A DNA stretch of 47,277 bases from Lachnospiraceae bacterium (GCA_017441825.1 JAFRVD010000028.1:1-47277); one strand, 5' to 3'. Shown: positions 37,416 through 46,664, counted from the first letter of the stretch. Notes: generated from the sequence alone by a model not told the origin. A program made the numbers and translations.

Positions 37416-39550
37416 GATTTACGATCCGAAAGAAATTAATGCTGCTGACGATCACCCTGGGGCTCGCGCTTGCTGTAGCGTCAGGTGTGATCTCGTCGGC
37501 CATTTACGCCGCCTCCATGAGGAATAACATAGAGGAATCCTGTCTGGAGGCGGCGGTCAATTCATGCGAAGTCATTGAAGGGTATAAAACTGAATTCGTG
37601 CAGAGATACAAGGATAAGCTTTTGCCCATCTATTCGGAAAACAGGGAAGATCTGGAAGAGATCGAAGCCGGGACCATTACCTTTGAGACGATCGATGACC
37701 GGAATGATTACTTTTACCGTCTGACCCAGGATATCTTCCCGCCCAGGACCGGATTCGGCCTGTCCTATGAGATGGCCGAATTCAATAATATGTATACGGA
37801 GATCCTGCAGAATATCGATATGGTCGCCTATACCAACGGCCTTTCCCGGGGCTGTCTCTGGTTTTATGACGCTGAACACGATAACATCGTCTCCATGATG
37901 GATACGAGCTCAGAGGATTCACAGCGGCATTATTTCCCCGACGCTATTGTAACGGCGCCGGATGGACGGATCAGAGAAGCATTGAAGTCCGGGACAAAGA
38001 CTTCGTTTGTGATAAACGACCAGTGTCATGCCGTATGCCCCGTCTTAAGTGAGGACGGGACTCAGACTCCGATCGCGTTTATCTATTATTATCTGAGCAA
38101 TGCCGGCATTTCTTCAGGCGTCAGGCTCTTTACGGTCTATACAGAGGCGATCCTTCTCGCGGCGATGATCGTGATCTCTTTTCTGATCATGCTTTTTGCC
38201 GACAGACTGATCGCGAAAAACGTCCGAAAGCTTTCCGATGCGGCGGAAGCCTTCACCTCCGGGCTCGGCAGCGATACGCCGGAAAAGATATCCGCTGAGG
38301 TGGGATCGCAGGATGAGATCGGTGATCTTTCCGGAAAATTCGACCTTTTGCAGGACACGCTTCTCGGGTATATCGACAGACTGGCCGAGCAGACCGCGAA
38401 GGAAGAGATGATGAAAGCCGAGCTTTCCCTTGCGGCCCGGATCCAGAAGGAAGCACTGCCCAAAGGACGCCTTACAGTCGGAGGCATTGCGATGGACAGC
38501 TTCCTGAAGCCTGCGAGAGAAGTCGGCGGCGACCTGTACGACTATTTCATGCTGGATGACGCCCACTTGTTCTTCTGTCTGGCAGACGTGTCCGGCAAAG
38601 GCGTCCCGGCCGCGCTCTTTATGATGCGGGCAAAGGAACTGATCAAGGCCGGTGTGAGGGCCGGGCGGGAGCTTACGACCTTCGTCCGGGAAGTAAACGC
38701 GGAGCTCTGCAGCGGCAACGATGAGTGCCTGTTCATTACAGCCTTCTTCGGCATCCTGGATATCAGGACGCTGAAGCTTTCCTATCTTCGTGCCGGACAT
38801 GAACAGCCACTCCTTCGCCGGGGGAGCGAGATCACAGAGGTCGGAGAGGAATCCAATTATCCCCTTGGCCTGTTCGACGACGCAGATTTTTTGGCAGACG
38901 AGATCATGCTGGCTCCCGGCGATACGCTTCTCGTGTTTACCGACGGCCTGAACGAAGGGATCAACGAAAAGAATGAGGAGTTCGGCTACGAGCGCATCAA
39001 GCATGTGCTCAGGGATTCCGGCTCGGATATCACCGGGGCCCTTTTTGAGGCGCTTGAGACTTTCCGGGGTACGGCGGAGCAGTTTGACGACGTCACGATG
39101 CTGGTGCTCTCCGTCACAGAAAGCCTTCCGGATCTGGATCTCCGGATCAAAAATCCGACGTTTGAGGATATCCCCCGTGTGGAGGACGCCATCGCTGAAA
39201 AACTCGGCGGGTTTGACGCTTCACGGGTGTATGAGACCGGCATCATAGTGGACGAGCTCATGAACAATTCGATCAGCTACGCCTTTGAGGAGACTCCGGA
39301 GCCGGACTTAAGGGTCTCTCTCACGACCGCCCAAAATGAAGCGGAGCTGGTATTTTCAGACAATGGTTTTCCTTTCGACCCTCTTTCGATTCCTGAAAAG
39401 ACCGAGGAGGAAAAGGAAGAGGATACGCTCGGCGGCGAAGGGATCTCACTGGTAAAGGCGCTTTCGGAGTCTGTGAGCTACAGACGCTATGGAGACAGAA
39501 ATATCCTGACGGTCCGGAAAGATATGAGTCCGCCGCCGGATGAAGGATGA
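37412..39550 (+). CDS. membrane sensor PP2C (SpoIIE-type) phosphatase fused to an HATPase domain
   Basis: 712 residues. A membrane segment (about 8-30), an extracytoplasmic sensor region (about 33-235), a second membrane segment (about 240-260) and a HAMP-like linker precede a SpoIIE-type PP2C phosphatase domain (about 345-575; metal motifs REVGGDLYDYF and ADVSGKGVPAALF) and a C-terminal GHKL/HATPase domain (about 590-705; IVDELMNNSISYAF, DNGFPFDP, LGGEGISLVKAL). It should dephosphorylate the STAS protein in response to an outside signal, while the HATPase domain could be the opposing kinase. No sigma factor is nearby, so the output is unknown. Its place between the NRPS and BrnQ suggests control of, or response to, that pathway. 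Confidence 0.9.
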   Translation: MRFTIRKKLMLLTITLGLALAVASGVISSAIYAASMRNNIEESCLEAAVNSCEVIEGYKTEFVQRYKDKLLPIYSENREDLEEIEAGTITFETIDDRNDYFYRLTQDIFPPRTGFGLSYEMAEFNNMYTEILQNIDMVAYTNGLSRGCLWFYDAEHDNIVSMMDTSSEDSQRHYFPDAIVTAPDGRIREALKSGTKTSFVINDQCHAVCPVLSEDGTQTPIAFIYYYLSNAGISSGVRLFTVYTEAILLAAMIVISFLIMLFADRLIAKNVRKLSDAAEAFTSGLGSDTPEKISAEVGSQDEIGDLSGKFDLLQDTLLGYIDRLAEQTAKEEMMKAELSLAARIQKEALPKGRLTVGGIAMDSFLKPAREVGGDLYDYFMLDDAHLFFCLADVSGKGVPAALFMMRAKELIKAGVRAGRELTTFVREVNAELCSGNDECLFITAFFGILDIRTLKLSYLRAGHEQPLLRRGSEITEVGEESNYPLGLFDDADFLADEIMLAPGDTLLVFTDGLNEGINEKNEEFGYERIKHVLRDSGSDITGALFEALETFRGTAEQFDDVTMLVLSVTESLPDLDLRIKNPTFEDIPRVEDAIAEKLGGFDASRVYETGIIVDELMNNSISYAFEETPEPDLRVSLTTAQNEAELVFSDNGFPFDPLSIPEKTEEEKEEDTLGGEGISLVKALSESVSYRRYGDRNILTVRKDMSPPPDEG

Positions 39551-39612
39551 GAAGCAGTCCGCGCATGACATATCGCGCATAACAGGGATACGATGCTTTG
39601 AAGGGAGCACAG

Positions 39613-40899
39613 ATGAAAGATAAGCGTAAGCTGTTCGTCAATATGCTGGTTATCGGCTTCGCCTTGTTTTCCGGGTATTTCGGCGCGGGAAATCTGATTT
39701 TTCCGCCTTTCCTCGGGCGCGCCGCGGGACAGAAGTGGATCGTCAGCTTCATATGCTTCGTGCTGGCCGACAGCGGTCTCGGTATGCTGACGATCATAGC
39801 GGCGATGCAATTCTCCGGTTCCGCGCGGGAGCTTTTAGGAAAGCTCGGTATCTTTTCTTCGACTCTCCTGTGTTCCCTGCTGATCCTGTGCACCGGACCG
39901 CTGGTGGTGATCCCGAGGACCTGTGCAACGACCTTCGAGCTTGGGATCAGATCGATGTTTCCCGGCTTAAGTCCATGGATCTTCAGCTTTATCTTCTTCC
40001 TGGTCGTCGGTCTTCTGACGATCCGTCCGACCAGAGTGGTGGACATCGTAGGACGTTATCTCACGCCGATACTGCTCATTACGTTAGCCGTGCTCTGCCT
40101 CAAGGGCATCTTTTCTCCGCTCGGAACTCCTGGGGAGCCCGAGGAAAGCTTCAAAGCCGTGCGGGAAGGCATCCTGGCCGGTTATCAGACGATGGACGCG
40201 CTTGCCGGGATCCCCTTCAGCATCATTATCATAAACAGCCTGCGAAACAAGGGATACGAGGATAAGAGATCCCAGCATACCGTACTGATGCCGGCCTGCT
40301 TCGTTGCCTTCGCCGGTCTTTTCCTGGTCTACGGAGGCTTAAGCTGGCTCGGGGCCTCGACCTCTCAGCTTGAGCTGGGCACGGTCAATCAGACGTCTCT
40401 TCTCGTTAAGATCACCGACATGCTTCTTGCGCGCGGCGGCGTGATCCTGCTGGGTCTCATCGTGCTGATAGCCTGCCTGACGACAGCGATCGGCATGGCG
40501 TCCGCGGCAGCGGAGTACTTCAGCGCGCTGACGAAGAACAGGCTCTCTTACAGGCTGCTGATCGTCATCACGTGCATCTCGGGCTTCCTGCTCAGCAACC
40601 TCGGGATCGACAGCATCATCAAAATGGCAGCGCCGATCCTGGAGCTCCTGTATCCCATTCTGCTGACGCAGGTGATCCTGTCTTTCTTCCGGGATAAGAT
40701 CAAAAAGCCGACCATATACCGCGGTGCGGCTCTGGCTGCTCTCATAACAGCAGCAGCAGAGGATGCCGTCGATATGGGCGTGATCTCCCTGCCCTTTATT
40801 GAAAAGCTTCCGCTGGCCTCTGCCGGCTTCACCTGGGTGCTTCCCGCCGTCATCGGCGGACTCGTCGGGGCGCTGATACCGTGGAGGGAAAAGACATAA
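39613..40899 (+). CDS. brnQ: branched-chain amino acid carrier (BrnQ/LIVCS family)
   Basis: 428 residues with about 12 membrane segments. The N-terminal LFSGYFGAGNLIFPPFLGRAAG is the BrnQ signature. Family members import leucine, isoleucine and valine with Na+ or H+. GAAGGGAG lies just upstream of the ATG at 39613, which I prefer to a TTG at 39598. It follows the phosphatase gene by 62 bases with no visible terminator and is probably the last gene of the NRPS operon. It could supply NRPS substrates or serve as a local amino-acid source for the partner-switching sensor; both are inference. It converges on the ABC transporter operon with only eight bases between stops. Confidence 0.92.
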   Translation: MKDKRKLFVNMLVIGFALFSGYFGAGNLIFPPFLGRAAGQKWIVSFICFVLADSGLGMLTIIAAMQFSGSARELLGKLGIFSSTLLCSLLILCTGPLVVIPRTCATTFELGIRSMFPGLSPWIFSFIFFLVVGLLTIRPTRVVDIVGRYLTPILLITLAVLCLKGIFSPLGTPGEPEESFKAVREGILAGYQTMDALAGIPFSIIIINSLRNKGYEDKRSQHTVLMPACFVAFAGLFLVYGGLSWLGASTSQLELGTVNQTSLLVKITDMLLARGGVILLGLIVLIACLTTAIGMASAAAEYFSALTKNRLSYRLLIVITCISGFLLSNLGIDSIIKMAAPILELLYPILLTQVILSFFRDKIKKPTIYRGAALAALITAAAEDAVDMGVISLPFIEKLPLASAGFTWVLPAVIGGLVGALIPWREKT

Positions 40900-40907
40900 G
40901 CCTTTAT

Positions 40908-41687
40908 TTACAGTACTTTCGAAAGAAAATCCTGAAGCCTCGGATTCTGCGGATTCCCGAAGAATTCTTTAGGCTCCTTTGATTCGAGGATCTTCCCATC
41001 ATCCATGAAAATGACGGTTTTCGCGACCTCCCGCGCGAAGCCCATCTCGTGGGTGACGATGAGCATCGTCATGCCGGCGTCCGCGACCTTCCGCATAAGG
41101 TCAAGCACCTCGCCCACCATCTCCGGGTCCAGCGCGGAGGTCGGCTCGTCAAAAAGGATGACCTCCGGGTTCATCGCAAGCGCCCGCGCGATGGCCACGC
41201 GCTGCTTCTGGCCGCCGGAAAGAGTGGACGGGTATGCGTCCGCGAAATCCTCAAGGCCGATCCGGGTGAGGAGGGATATCGCCGCCTCGCGGCATTCCGA
41301 AACGACGTCGGCGCGCTTTTTGTTCCTGAGCGACGGGTCCTTTTTCTTCTGCGCCTTCAGGTCCTTCAGCCCGTAGATGACCGGCGCAAGCATGATGTTC
41401 TCGAGCACCGTCTTATTGTTGAACAGGTTGAAATGCTGGAAAACCATGCCGATCTTCCTGCGATGTACGTTGATGTCCACGCTCATGTCCGCAATGTTCA
41501 CCCCGTCAAAGATGATCTGCCCGTCCGTCGGATCCTCCATGCAGTTCACGCAGCGGAGGAACGTGGACTTGCCGGAGCCCGAAGGCCCTACAATGCAGAT
41601 GATGTCTCCCTTGTCCACATGAAGGTCGATGCCCTTCAGCACTTCTTTTTCGCCAAAGCTTTTCTTCAGGTTAATGACGTCGATCAC
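40908..41687 (-). CDS. amino-acid ABC transporter, ATP-binding protein
   Basis: 259 residues, GlnQ/HisP type. Walker [11 protein letters not shown]-loop VFQHFNLF, signature LSGGQKQR, Walker [13 protein letters not shown] and the switch His in IVTHEMG are all intact. It powers uptake of polar amino acids with the permease and binding protein of the same operon. A stretch of about 25 charged residues ([22 protein letters not shown]) is inserted between the Q-loop and the signature motif. I start at GTG 41687, ten bases after GGAGG and overlapping the end of the permease; a TTG at 41696 is too close to the ribosome site. Confidence 0.93.
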   Translation of the reverse strand: MIDVINLKKSFGEKEVLKGIDLHVDKGDIICIVGPSGSGKSTFLRCVNCMEDPTDGQIIFDGVNIADMSVDINVHRRKIGMVFQHFNLFNNKTVLENIMLAPVIYGLKDLKAQKKKDPSLRNKKRADVVSECREAAISLLTRIGLEDFADAYPSTLSGGQKQRVAIARALAMNPEVILFDEPTSALDPEMVGEVLDLMRKVADAGMTMLIVTHEMGFAREVAKTVIFMDDGKILESKEPKEFFGNPQNPRLQDFLSKVL

Positions 41688-42369
41688 TGACAGCAAGCCT
41701 CCTTTCCATAAGACGGATCAGCATGGTGATGAACAGCACCAGGATGATGTAAATGATCGCCATGACCGTGAACGGCACCATGAATTCGTAGCTGTTGGAG
41801 CCGATGTAGCTGAACGCCGCGTAGAGATCTGCCGCGCCCACGAAGCTGATGACCGAGGTCTCCTTGATGAGGGCGATGAATTCGTTGCCCAGAGTCGGCA
41901 GGATATTCTTCACGGCCTGCGGGATGACGATCTCCCACATGGTCCGCCCGAAACTTAAGCCCAGCGCGCGGCCCGCTTCCATCTGCCCCGGGTCCACGCT
42001 CTGGATGCCGGACCGCATGATCTCGGAAACATACGCGCCGGAATTCAGGCCGAAGACCAGGATCGACACGGCCACGCTCGTAATGGGTACGTTAAGGAGC
42101 GGGAACAGGACGAAGTAGAAGACCAGGAGCTGCACCACAATGGGCGTCACGCGGAACAGGGCGACGTAAAAGTTGCAGATCTTATCCAGCACCCTCGGCA
42201 GCAGTTTATACTTCGGGACTACACGGACCGTTGCGATCAGGGTGCCGATGACAACGCCTATCAGGAGACCCGTCACCGCAATGATCATCGTGTTCTTGAG
42301 GCCTAAGAGCACCCGGACGTAGCCCCGGTAGGTGATGAAAACCGTCAGGAATTTCTCGATCTTGGACAT
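41671..42369 (-). CDS. amino-acid ABC transporter permease
   Basis: 232 residues with about five membrane segments, HisM/GlnP type. The EAA loop that contacts the ATPase is clear ([28 protein letters not shown] split across about 140-167), and [11 protein letters not shown] is typical of polar amino-acid permeases. Only one permease gene is present, so a homodimeric channel is expected. It overlaps the ATPase gene by 17 bases and follows the binding-protein gene after a 104-base gap holding a stable hairpin. Confidence 0.93.
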   Translation of the reverse strand: MSKIEKFLTVFITYRGYVRVLLGLKNTMIIAVTGLLIGVVIGTLIATVRVVPKYKLLPRVLDKICNFYVALFRVTPIVVQLLVFYFVLFPLLNVPITSVAVSILVFGLNSGAYVSEIMRSGIQSVDPGQMEAGRALGLSFGRTMWEIVIPQAVKNILPTLGNEFIALIKETSVISFVGAADLYAAFSYIGSNSYEFMVPFTVMAIIYIILVLFITMLIRLMERRLAVSDRRH

Positions 42370-42393
42370 GGAAGATCCTTTCCGTAAAAATGA

Positions 42394-42421
42394 CTCAGGG
42401 GCACGTCAGAGTGCCCCTGAG
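42394..42421 (-). promoter_or_regulatory. intercistronic hairpin between binding protein and permease genes
   Basis: A perfect 11-bp stem (42394-42404 with 42411-42421), six-base loop, followed on the minus strand by TCATTTTTA. It can act as a leaky terminator or RNase barrier, letting the binding protein be made in excess, as is common in ABC operons. A separate perfect 16-base palindrome, CTTCGGAATTCCGAAG, lies at 42445-42460, just after the binding-protein stop. Confidence 0.65.
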
Positions 42422-42473
42422 GCTTGTTGATCAATACATTAAGGCTTCGGAATTCCGAAGTAATATCCCGGAA

Positions 42474-43349
42474 TTACCGCATCGCGTTGATCGCGTCCGT
42501 GATGCACTTTGCAGGCGCGGAGTCGATCACGACGTAGGACGTGTTGCCGTTCAGCATGTCCATGACTGCCAGAGAGCCGTTGCTGTAGGGAACGACGGTG
42601 GTGCTGTAGCCGTCAAAGCCCCAGTCTTCGTCGCCTTCCATGTAGAACTGGCCGGTGGTGCCGTTCTGGACGCCAACCTTAACGGAGCTGTCGAACGCCG
42701 CGAGCTTCGCTTCTACGTCCTCAGCTGTCTTGCAGTCGTCAAACGTGGTATCCGTGGAAAGTGCGATCAGCTTCTGCGCCGCGTTGTAGTAGGAGGTGGA
42801 GAAGTCCACATATTCCTTACGGTCTTCCCTCACGGTCAGGCCGGCCATCGCGATGTCGCACTTATGCTCGCCCACGGACAGGCAGACGGACGCGAATTCC
42901 ATGTTGCTGATGACGAGCTCGACGCCCAGCTGCTCCGCGAAGTACTGCGCGATCTCCATGTCTACGCCGTAGTAGTCTTCGCCGATCATGTACTCAAACG
43001 GCTCGAACGCTGCGTTCGTTGCGACCACCAGCTGATCCTTGGAAGGATCCAGCTCCGCGCTCTTTACGGGAACAGGTTCGCCGTCACCGAAGTAGTGGTT
43101 GCAGATCTCATCGAACTTGCCGCTCTCTACGAGCTCTGCGATCATTTCATTGACCTTTTCGAGAAGCTCCGGCTGGTCCTTGTCCACGCCGTAAGCGTAT
43201 TCTTCCTGAGTGAGCTCGATGTCGATGACCTTTGCGGTCACGGCAGCGGCCTTTTCGGATTCTCCTGTCTCCGTCGTAATGGTAACACATCCGGAAAGCG
43301 CTGAAAGCGCGATCACTGCACTTAAGATCAAAGCTGCAAATTTCTTCAT
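42474..43349 (-). CDS. amino-acid-binding lipoprotein with circularly permuted fold
   Basis: 291 residues. A signal peptide with lipobox (ALSALSGC, Cys21) makes it a membrane-anchored receptor. In ordinary SBP-bac-3 proteins the order starts with LVVATNAAFEPFEY and ends with a segment like LTQEEYAYGVDKDQPELLEK ... GKFDEICNHYFG. Here that end segment comes first (about 35-80), the usual start follows at about residue 95, and the protein stops after VVIDSAPAKCITDAINAMR, exactly where the moved piece should follow. The gene is therefore circularly permuted. I have an impression that similar proteins occur in other Lachnospiraceae. The ligand is a polar amino acid, not further specified. Start 43349 has AGGAGGA upstream; a further in-frame start lacks one. 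Confidence 0.92.
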   Translation of the reverse strand: MKKFAALILSAVIALSALSGCVTITTETGESEKAAAVTAKVIDIELTQEEYAYGVDKDQPELLEKVNEMIAELVESGKFDEICNHYFGDGEPVPVKSAELDPSKDQLVVATNAAFEPFEYMIGEDYYGVDMEIAQYFAEQLGVELVISNMEFASVCLSVGEHKCDIAMAGLTVREDRKEYVDFSTSYYNAAQKLIALSTDTTFDDCKTAEDVEAKLAAFDSSVKVGVQNGTTGQFYMEGDEDWGFDGYSTTVVPYSNGSLAVMDMLNGNTSYVVIDSAPAKCITDAINAMR

Positions 43350-43391
43350 AACAGTCCTCCTCCAAAAAGATGCATTTGAATATTTATCCGA

Positions 43392-43420
43392 AGTATACAC
43401 CTTTTTATTCAATATATCAA
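43392..43420 (-). promoter_or_regulatory. sigma-A promoter of the ABC transporter operon
   Basis: On the minus strand, TTGATA (43420-43415), a 17-base spacer and TATACT (43397-43392), about 35 bases before the ribosome site of the lipoprotein gene. Confidence 0.82.
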
Positions 43421-43502
43421 GGAGATATTACGAAGAATTTGCGGATATTTATTGGTAATTATGAACAAATATACATTAAAACGACTGAAGGCGGATGTCC
43501 TG

Positions 43503-44378
43503 TCAGACTCTCCCGGTCCACCTGCCCGAGCTTCCGCAGGGGAGGATGAGGCCGGTCTCCGTGACCGGAAGCCCGATCTCCTCACTGTCCACAGTCCCTC
43601 CGAACCTCGGGACGAGCTCTGTCCCGAGAATATAGGAAAGCACCGCCGGCGCGAAGCCCGTGGTATAGGAGTTCAGGAGGAAGAACAGGGGATCGTCAGA
43701 AAGGACCTCCGTGCAAAGCTTTACCAGCGGGTGCAGCGCGTCCTCGATCTTCCAGATCTCGCCCTTCGGGCCGCGCCCGTAGGACGGCGGGTCCATGATG
43801 ACCGCGTCGTATTTCCGGCCGCGGCGGATCTCCCGCTCCACAAATTTCTGGCAGTCGTCCACAAGATACCGCGCGGGCCGGTCCTGAAGACCGGAACAGA
43901 CCGCGTTTTCCTTTGCCCAGCCGACCATGCCCTTGGATGCGTCCACGTGCGCCACGGAGGCGCCGGCGGCAAGCGCCGCAAGCGTTGCCCCGCCCGTATA
44001 GGCAAACAGATTGAGGACGGAGACCTCGCGGCCCTCCGCCCGTCTTTTCCGGATCAGCTCCGAAAACCAGTCCCAGTTGGCCGCCTGCTCAGGGAAGAGC
44101 CCGGTGTACTTGAAGGAGAACGGCTTCAGCCGGAAGCGGAGGTCCCTGTAGGAGATCTGCCATTCTTCCGGGAGGTCAAAGAATTCCCACTCGCCGCCGC
44201 CCTTATTGCTTCTGTGGTAGTGTGCGTTCGGTTTTTTCCAGCCCGCGGCGCGTTTCTCCGTCTGCCAGATCACCTGCGGATCCGGGCGGATCAGGATGTA
44301 ATTTCCCCAGCGCTCAAGCTTTTCTCCCGAGGACGCATCCAGGACTTCGTAATCCTGCCAGTTTCCGGCAATAAACAT
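43503..44378 (-). CDS. class I SAM-dependent RNA methyltransferase, RlmI/K-like
   Basis: 291 residues. A Rossmann methyltransferase with SAM motif VLNLFAYTGGATLAALAAGA, acidic ribose-binding VDASKGMVGWAKENA and catalytic motif IMDPPSYGRGPKGE, which is the RlmI/RlmK (COG1092) pattern for 23S rRNA base methylation. The C-terminal part is shorter than in RlmI and the PUA domain is not evident. The start overlaps the stop of the XRE gene by one base (TGATG at 44376-44380), so the regulator and enzyme are coupled. rRNA is the likely but unproven substrate. Confidence 0.85.
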   Translation of the reverse strand: MFIAGNWQDYEVLDASSGEKLERWGNYILIRPDPQVIWQTEKRAAGWKKPNAHYHRSNKGGGEWEFFDLPEEWQISYRDLRFRLKPFSFKYTGLFPEQAANWDWFSELIRKRRAEGREVSVLNLFAYTGGATLAALAAGASVAHVDASKGMVGWAKENAVCSGLQDRPARYLVDDCQKFVEREIRRGRKYDAVIMDPPSYGRGPKGEIWKIEDALHPLVKLCTEVLSDDPLFFLLNSYTTGFAPAVLSYILGTELVPRFGGTVDSEEIGLPVTETGLILPCGSSGRWTGRV

Positions 44379-44860
44379 CAGTTCTCTCCTTCATCATCCC
44401 AGGCCGCCTGCTCGAGCCAGAGGCGGAGTGTGCTGGCCGACGCCGACATGCTCTGAAGCTCCTTCATGATATCCCTGAAATCGTCCTGCTCGTCTTCGTG
44501 AACGACCCCGTCCACTGCGATCTCGATCAGCCGGTCTTTCTTCTTCTGCAGCCTGTTCAGGGAATTCAGCACCTCGAGGGTGATGCTCTGAAGGTCCTTG
44601 AGCTCAAGCTCCGGCACGTATTTTTCGCCGATGGGGCATTCGTTCGCGCAGTAATAGTTGCAGAGCGCGGCATTCTTATAGCACTCCGACATCGTGATGA
44701 TCTCCTCGGGATGCGGAAGCGACTTGCCGCTCTCGATCTTCTCGATACGGTCGTCGGAAATATAGACCATGGCTTCGCCCGCAGCTTCCCGGGTCAGTCC
44801 CTGTCCTTCGCGGCTCAGCTGATAGATATTTTTGTTCGGTTTGGTGGATCTTCTGCCCAT
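44378..44860 (-). CDS. XRE-family helix-turn-helix protein with a Cys motif
   Basis: 160 residues. The N-terminal helix-turn-helix (about 10-60, LSREGQGLTREAAGEAM ... IEKIESGKSLPHPEEI) is XRE-like. Next comes CNYYCANECPIG, four residues apart twice then Pro, which could ligate a metal or Fe-S cluster, followed by a helical, coiled-coil-like C-terminus (about 95-160). I start at 44860, with GGAGG four bases upstream; the longer in-frame start would lie in the transcript leader. It is first of a two-gene operon with the methyltransferase. Target genes unknown. Confidence 0.8.
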   Translation of the reverse strand: MGRRSTKPNKNIYQLSREGQGLTREAAGEAMVYISDDRIEKIESGKSLPHPEEIITMSECYKNAALCNYYCANECPIGEKYVPELELKDLQSITLEVLNSLNRLQKKKDRLIEIAVDGVVHEDEQDDFRDIMKELQSMSASASTLRLWLEQAAWDDEGEN

Positions 44861-44896
44861 GTGTCCTCCCCCTGTCTTAAGCGTTCTTCTGTTAAA

Positions 44897-44955
44897 AGGA
44901 AGAGCCGGACGGCCCTTCCTTCTACCATTATACACATTATTCGCTTTTGTGCCAC
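44897..44955 (-). promoter_or_regulatory. promoter and 5' hairpin of the XRE-methyltransferase operon
   Basis: On the minus strand, TATAAT (44932-44927) with a weak -35 (GTGGCA, 44955-44950) at 17 bases. The transcript should begin at about 44920, where a 10-bp hairpin starts (44920-44911 with 44906-44897, loop of four), followed by UUUU. It may stabilise the 5' end or terminate early. Confidence 0.5.
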
Positions 44956-45087
44956 AGATTCTTCCGCCGGAGAAAAATACGGCGGCCTATTTTGCGGGAA
45001 CGTCTGTATATTTTATGACGGCAAAAGGCTACACTGGTGTCGTAACGTAAACAATGCACCATGTCGCAAGACGGAGGAGGAGGGAGT

Positions 45088-46599
45088 ATGATCGGAGTAA
45101 TTGCTGCAGTAGTGATCTTACTGCTAATCGTAGTGATCAGCGGCTACGTCAAGGCACCGCCTGACAAAGCCTTTATCATTTCCGGCTGGAGGAGAGATCC
45201 GAAGATCCTGATCGGCCGCGCGGGCATCTAGGTCCCGCTGCTTGACAGAAAAGATGCCCTGATCCTGAAACAGATCAGCATCGATATCAAGACCAACGGC
45301 TATGTGCCCACGCTGGATTTCATCGGCGTCGATATCGACGCGGTGGCCAAGATCCGCGTGAAGACGGACACGGAAGGCATCAAGATCGCGATGAAGAACT
45401 TCCTTAACATGACGGAGGTCCAGATCGCGGACGCGCTGACCGATTCTCTGCAGGGCAACATGCGTGAGATCATCGGCACGGTGAAGCTGAAGGAGCTCAA
45501 TACCGACCGGAAGAAATTCGGCGACGAGGTCCAGGAGAAAGCCCAGACGGACATGAACGCTCTCGGCATCGAGATCATTTCCTGCAACATCCAGAAGATC
45601 GAGGATGAGAAGGGACTGATCGTGGCACTCGGCCAGGACAACATGTCCCAGATCCAGAAGGACGCGAGCATCGCGAAAGCCCAGGCGGAAAAGGATGTAG
45701 CGATCGCGGAGGCAGAAGCGAAGAGGCTCGCGAACGAGGCGCAGGTCGCCGCGGAGACCGAGAACGCAGCCAGAAGGAACGAGCTGAAGATCCGTCAGGC
45801 GGACCTCAAGAAAGAGTCCGACATCAAGCAGGCGGAAGCGGACGCGGCATACGCGATCCAGCAGCAGGAGCAGAGAAAGACCATCGAGATCAACACTGCG
45901 AACGCGAACATCGCGAAGCAGGAGCGCGAGGTAGAGCTCAGGAAACGCGAGGTCGAGGTGACCGAGCAGACCCTGACCGCGGAGATCAAGAAGAGGGCGG
46001 AAGCGGAGAAATTCGCCCGCGAGCAGCAGGCACAGGCGGAGCTCTTCGAGCGTCAGCGCCAGGCCGAGGCTGAGAAGTTTGAACGCGAGAAGGAAGCGGA
46101 GGCCCGGAAGATCCAGGCGGAAGCTGAAATGTACGCGCGCCAGCAGGAGGCGGAAGGCATCCGCGCCGTAGGCGAGGCGGAGGCGAGGGCCATCGAGGCC
46201 AAGGGCATTGCGGAAGCGGAAGCTCTTGAGAAGAAGGCCGAGGCCATGAAGAAATACGGCCAGGCGGCCATGATGGAAATGATCGTGAAGGCACTGCCGG
46301 AGATGGCCATGGCCATTGCGAAACCGCTCGAGAGCATCGACAAGGTGACCATCATCGACGGCGGCGGAAACGGCGGAAACGGTGTATCCGACATGGGCAC
46401 GTATGTGCCGAACGTCCTCGCGAAGACCATTGAGAGCGTGAAGGAGGTCACGGGCCTCGATATCGTGGAGGTCATGAAGGCCGGCACGTATGATGCGAAG
46501 GTGAACCGGAACATCAACATCACGGGGCTCAATGAAGGCACGGCGGAGGATATCCGCGAAAGCGTAGCGGACAGCATTAAGGATACTATTACAGAATAA
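45088..46599 (+). pseudogene. flotillin/SPFH-domain membrane protein interrupted by an in-frame UAG
   Basis: The frame starts at ATG 45088, with GAGGAGG upstream, and would encode about 503 residues. It has an N-terminal membrane helix, then KAPPDKAFIISGWRRDPKILIGRAGI, an SPFH domain, a long Glu/Ala-rich coiled coil (about 190-400) and a C-terminal YqiK/flotillin-type region. Codon 48 (45229-45231) is TAG, between GRAGI and VPLLDRKDAL, where homologues usually have Arg or Lys. All else is intact. Without suppression only a 47-residue fragment is made; a GTG at 45304 could restart translation without the membrane anchor. It may be a fresh nonsense mutation or a sequencing error. No NfeD partner gene is adjacent. 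The intergenic region 44861-45087 shows no convincing plus-strand promoter. Confidence 0.85.
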
Positions 46600-46623
46600 A
46601 CCTGCAGGCGGGAAATCCCTGCC

Positions 46624-46654
46624 GGGGGCCGGCCCTTCGGGACCGGCCCCTTTT
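46624..46654 (+). terminator. terminator after the flotillin-like gene
   Basis: GGGGCCGG (46625-46632) pairs with CCGGCCCC (46643-46650), continued inward by CCC/GGG, followed by TTTT. Confidence 0.85.
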
Positions 46655-46664
46655 ACCGCCCGAC

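Noticed and set aside
45229-45231. Pyrrolysine or reassigned UAG
   Set aside because: Flotillins are not pyrrolysine proteins, no pyl genes are in view, and UAG ends dapL in the same window.
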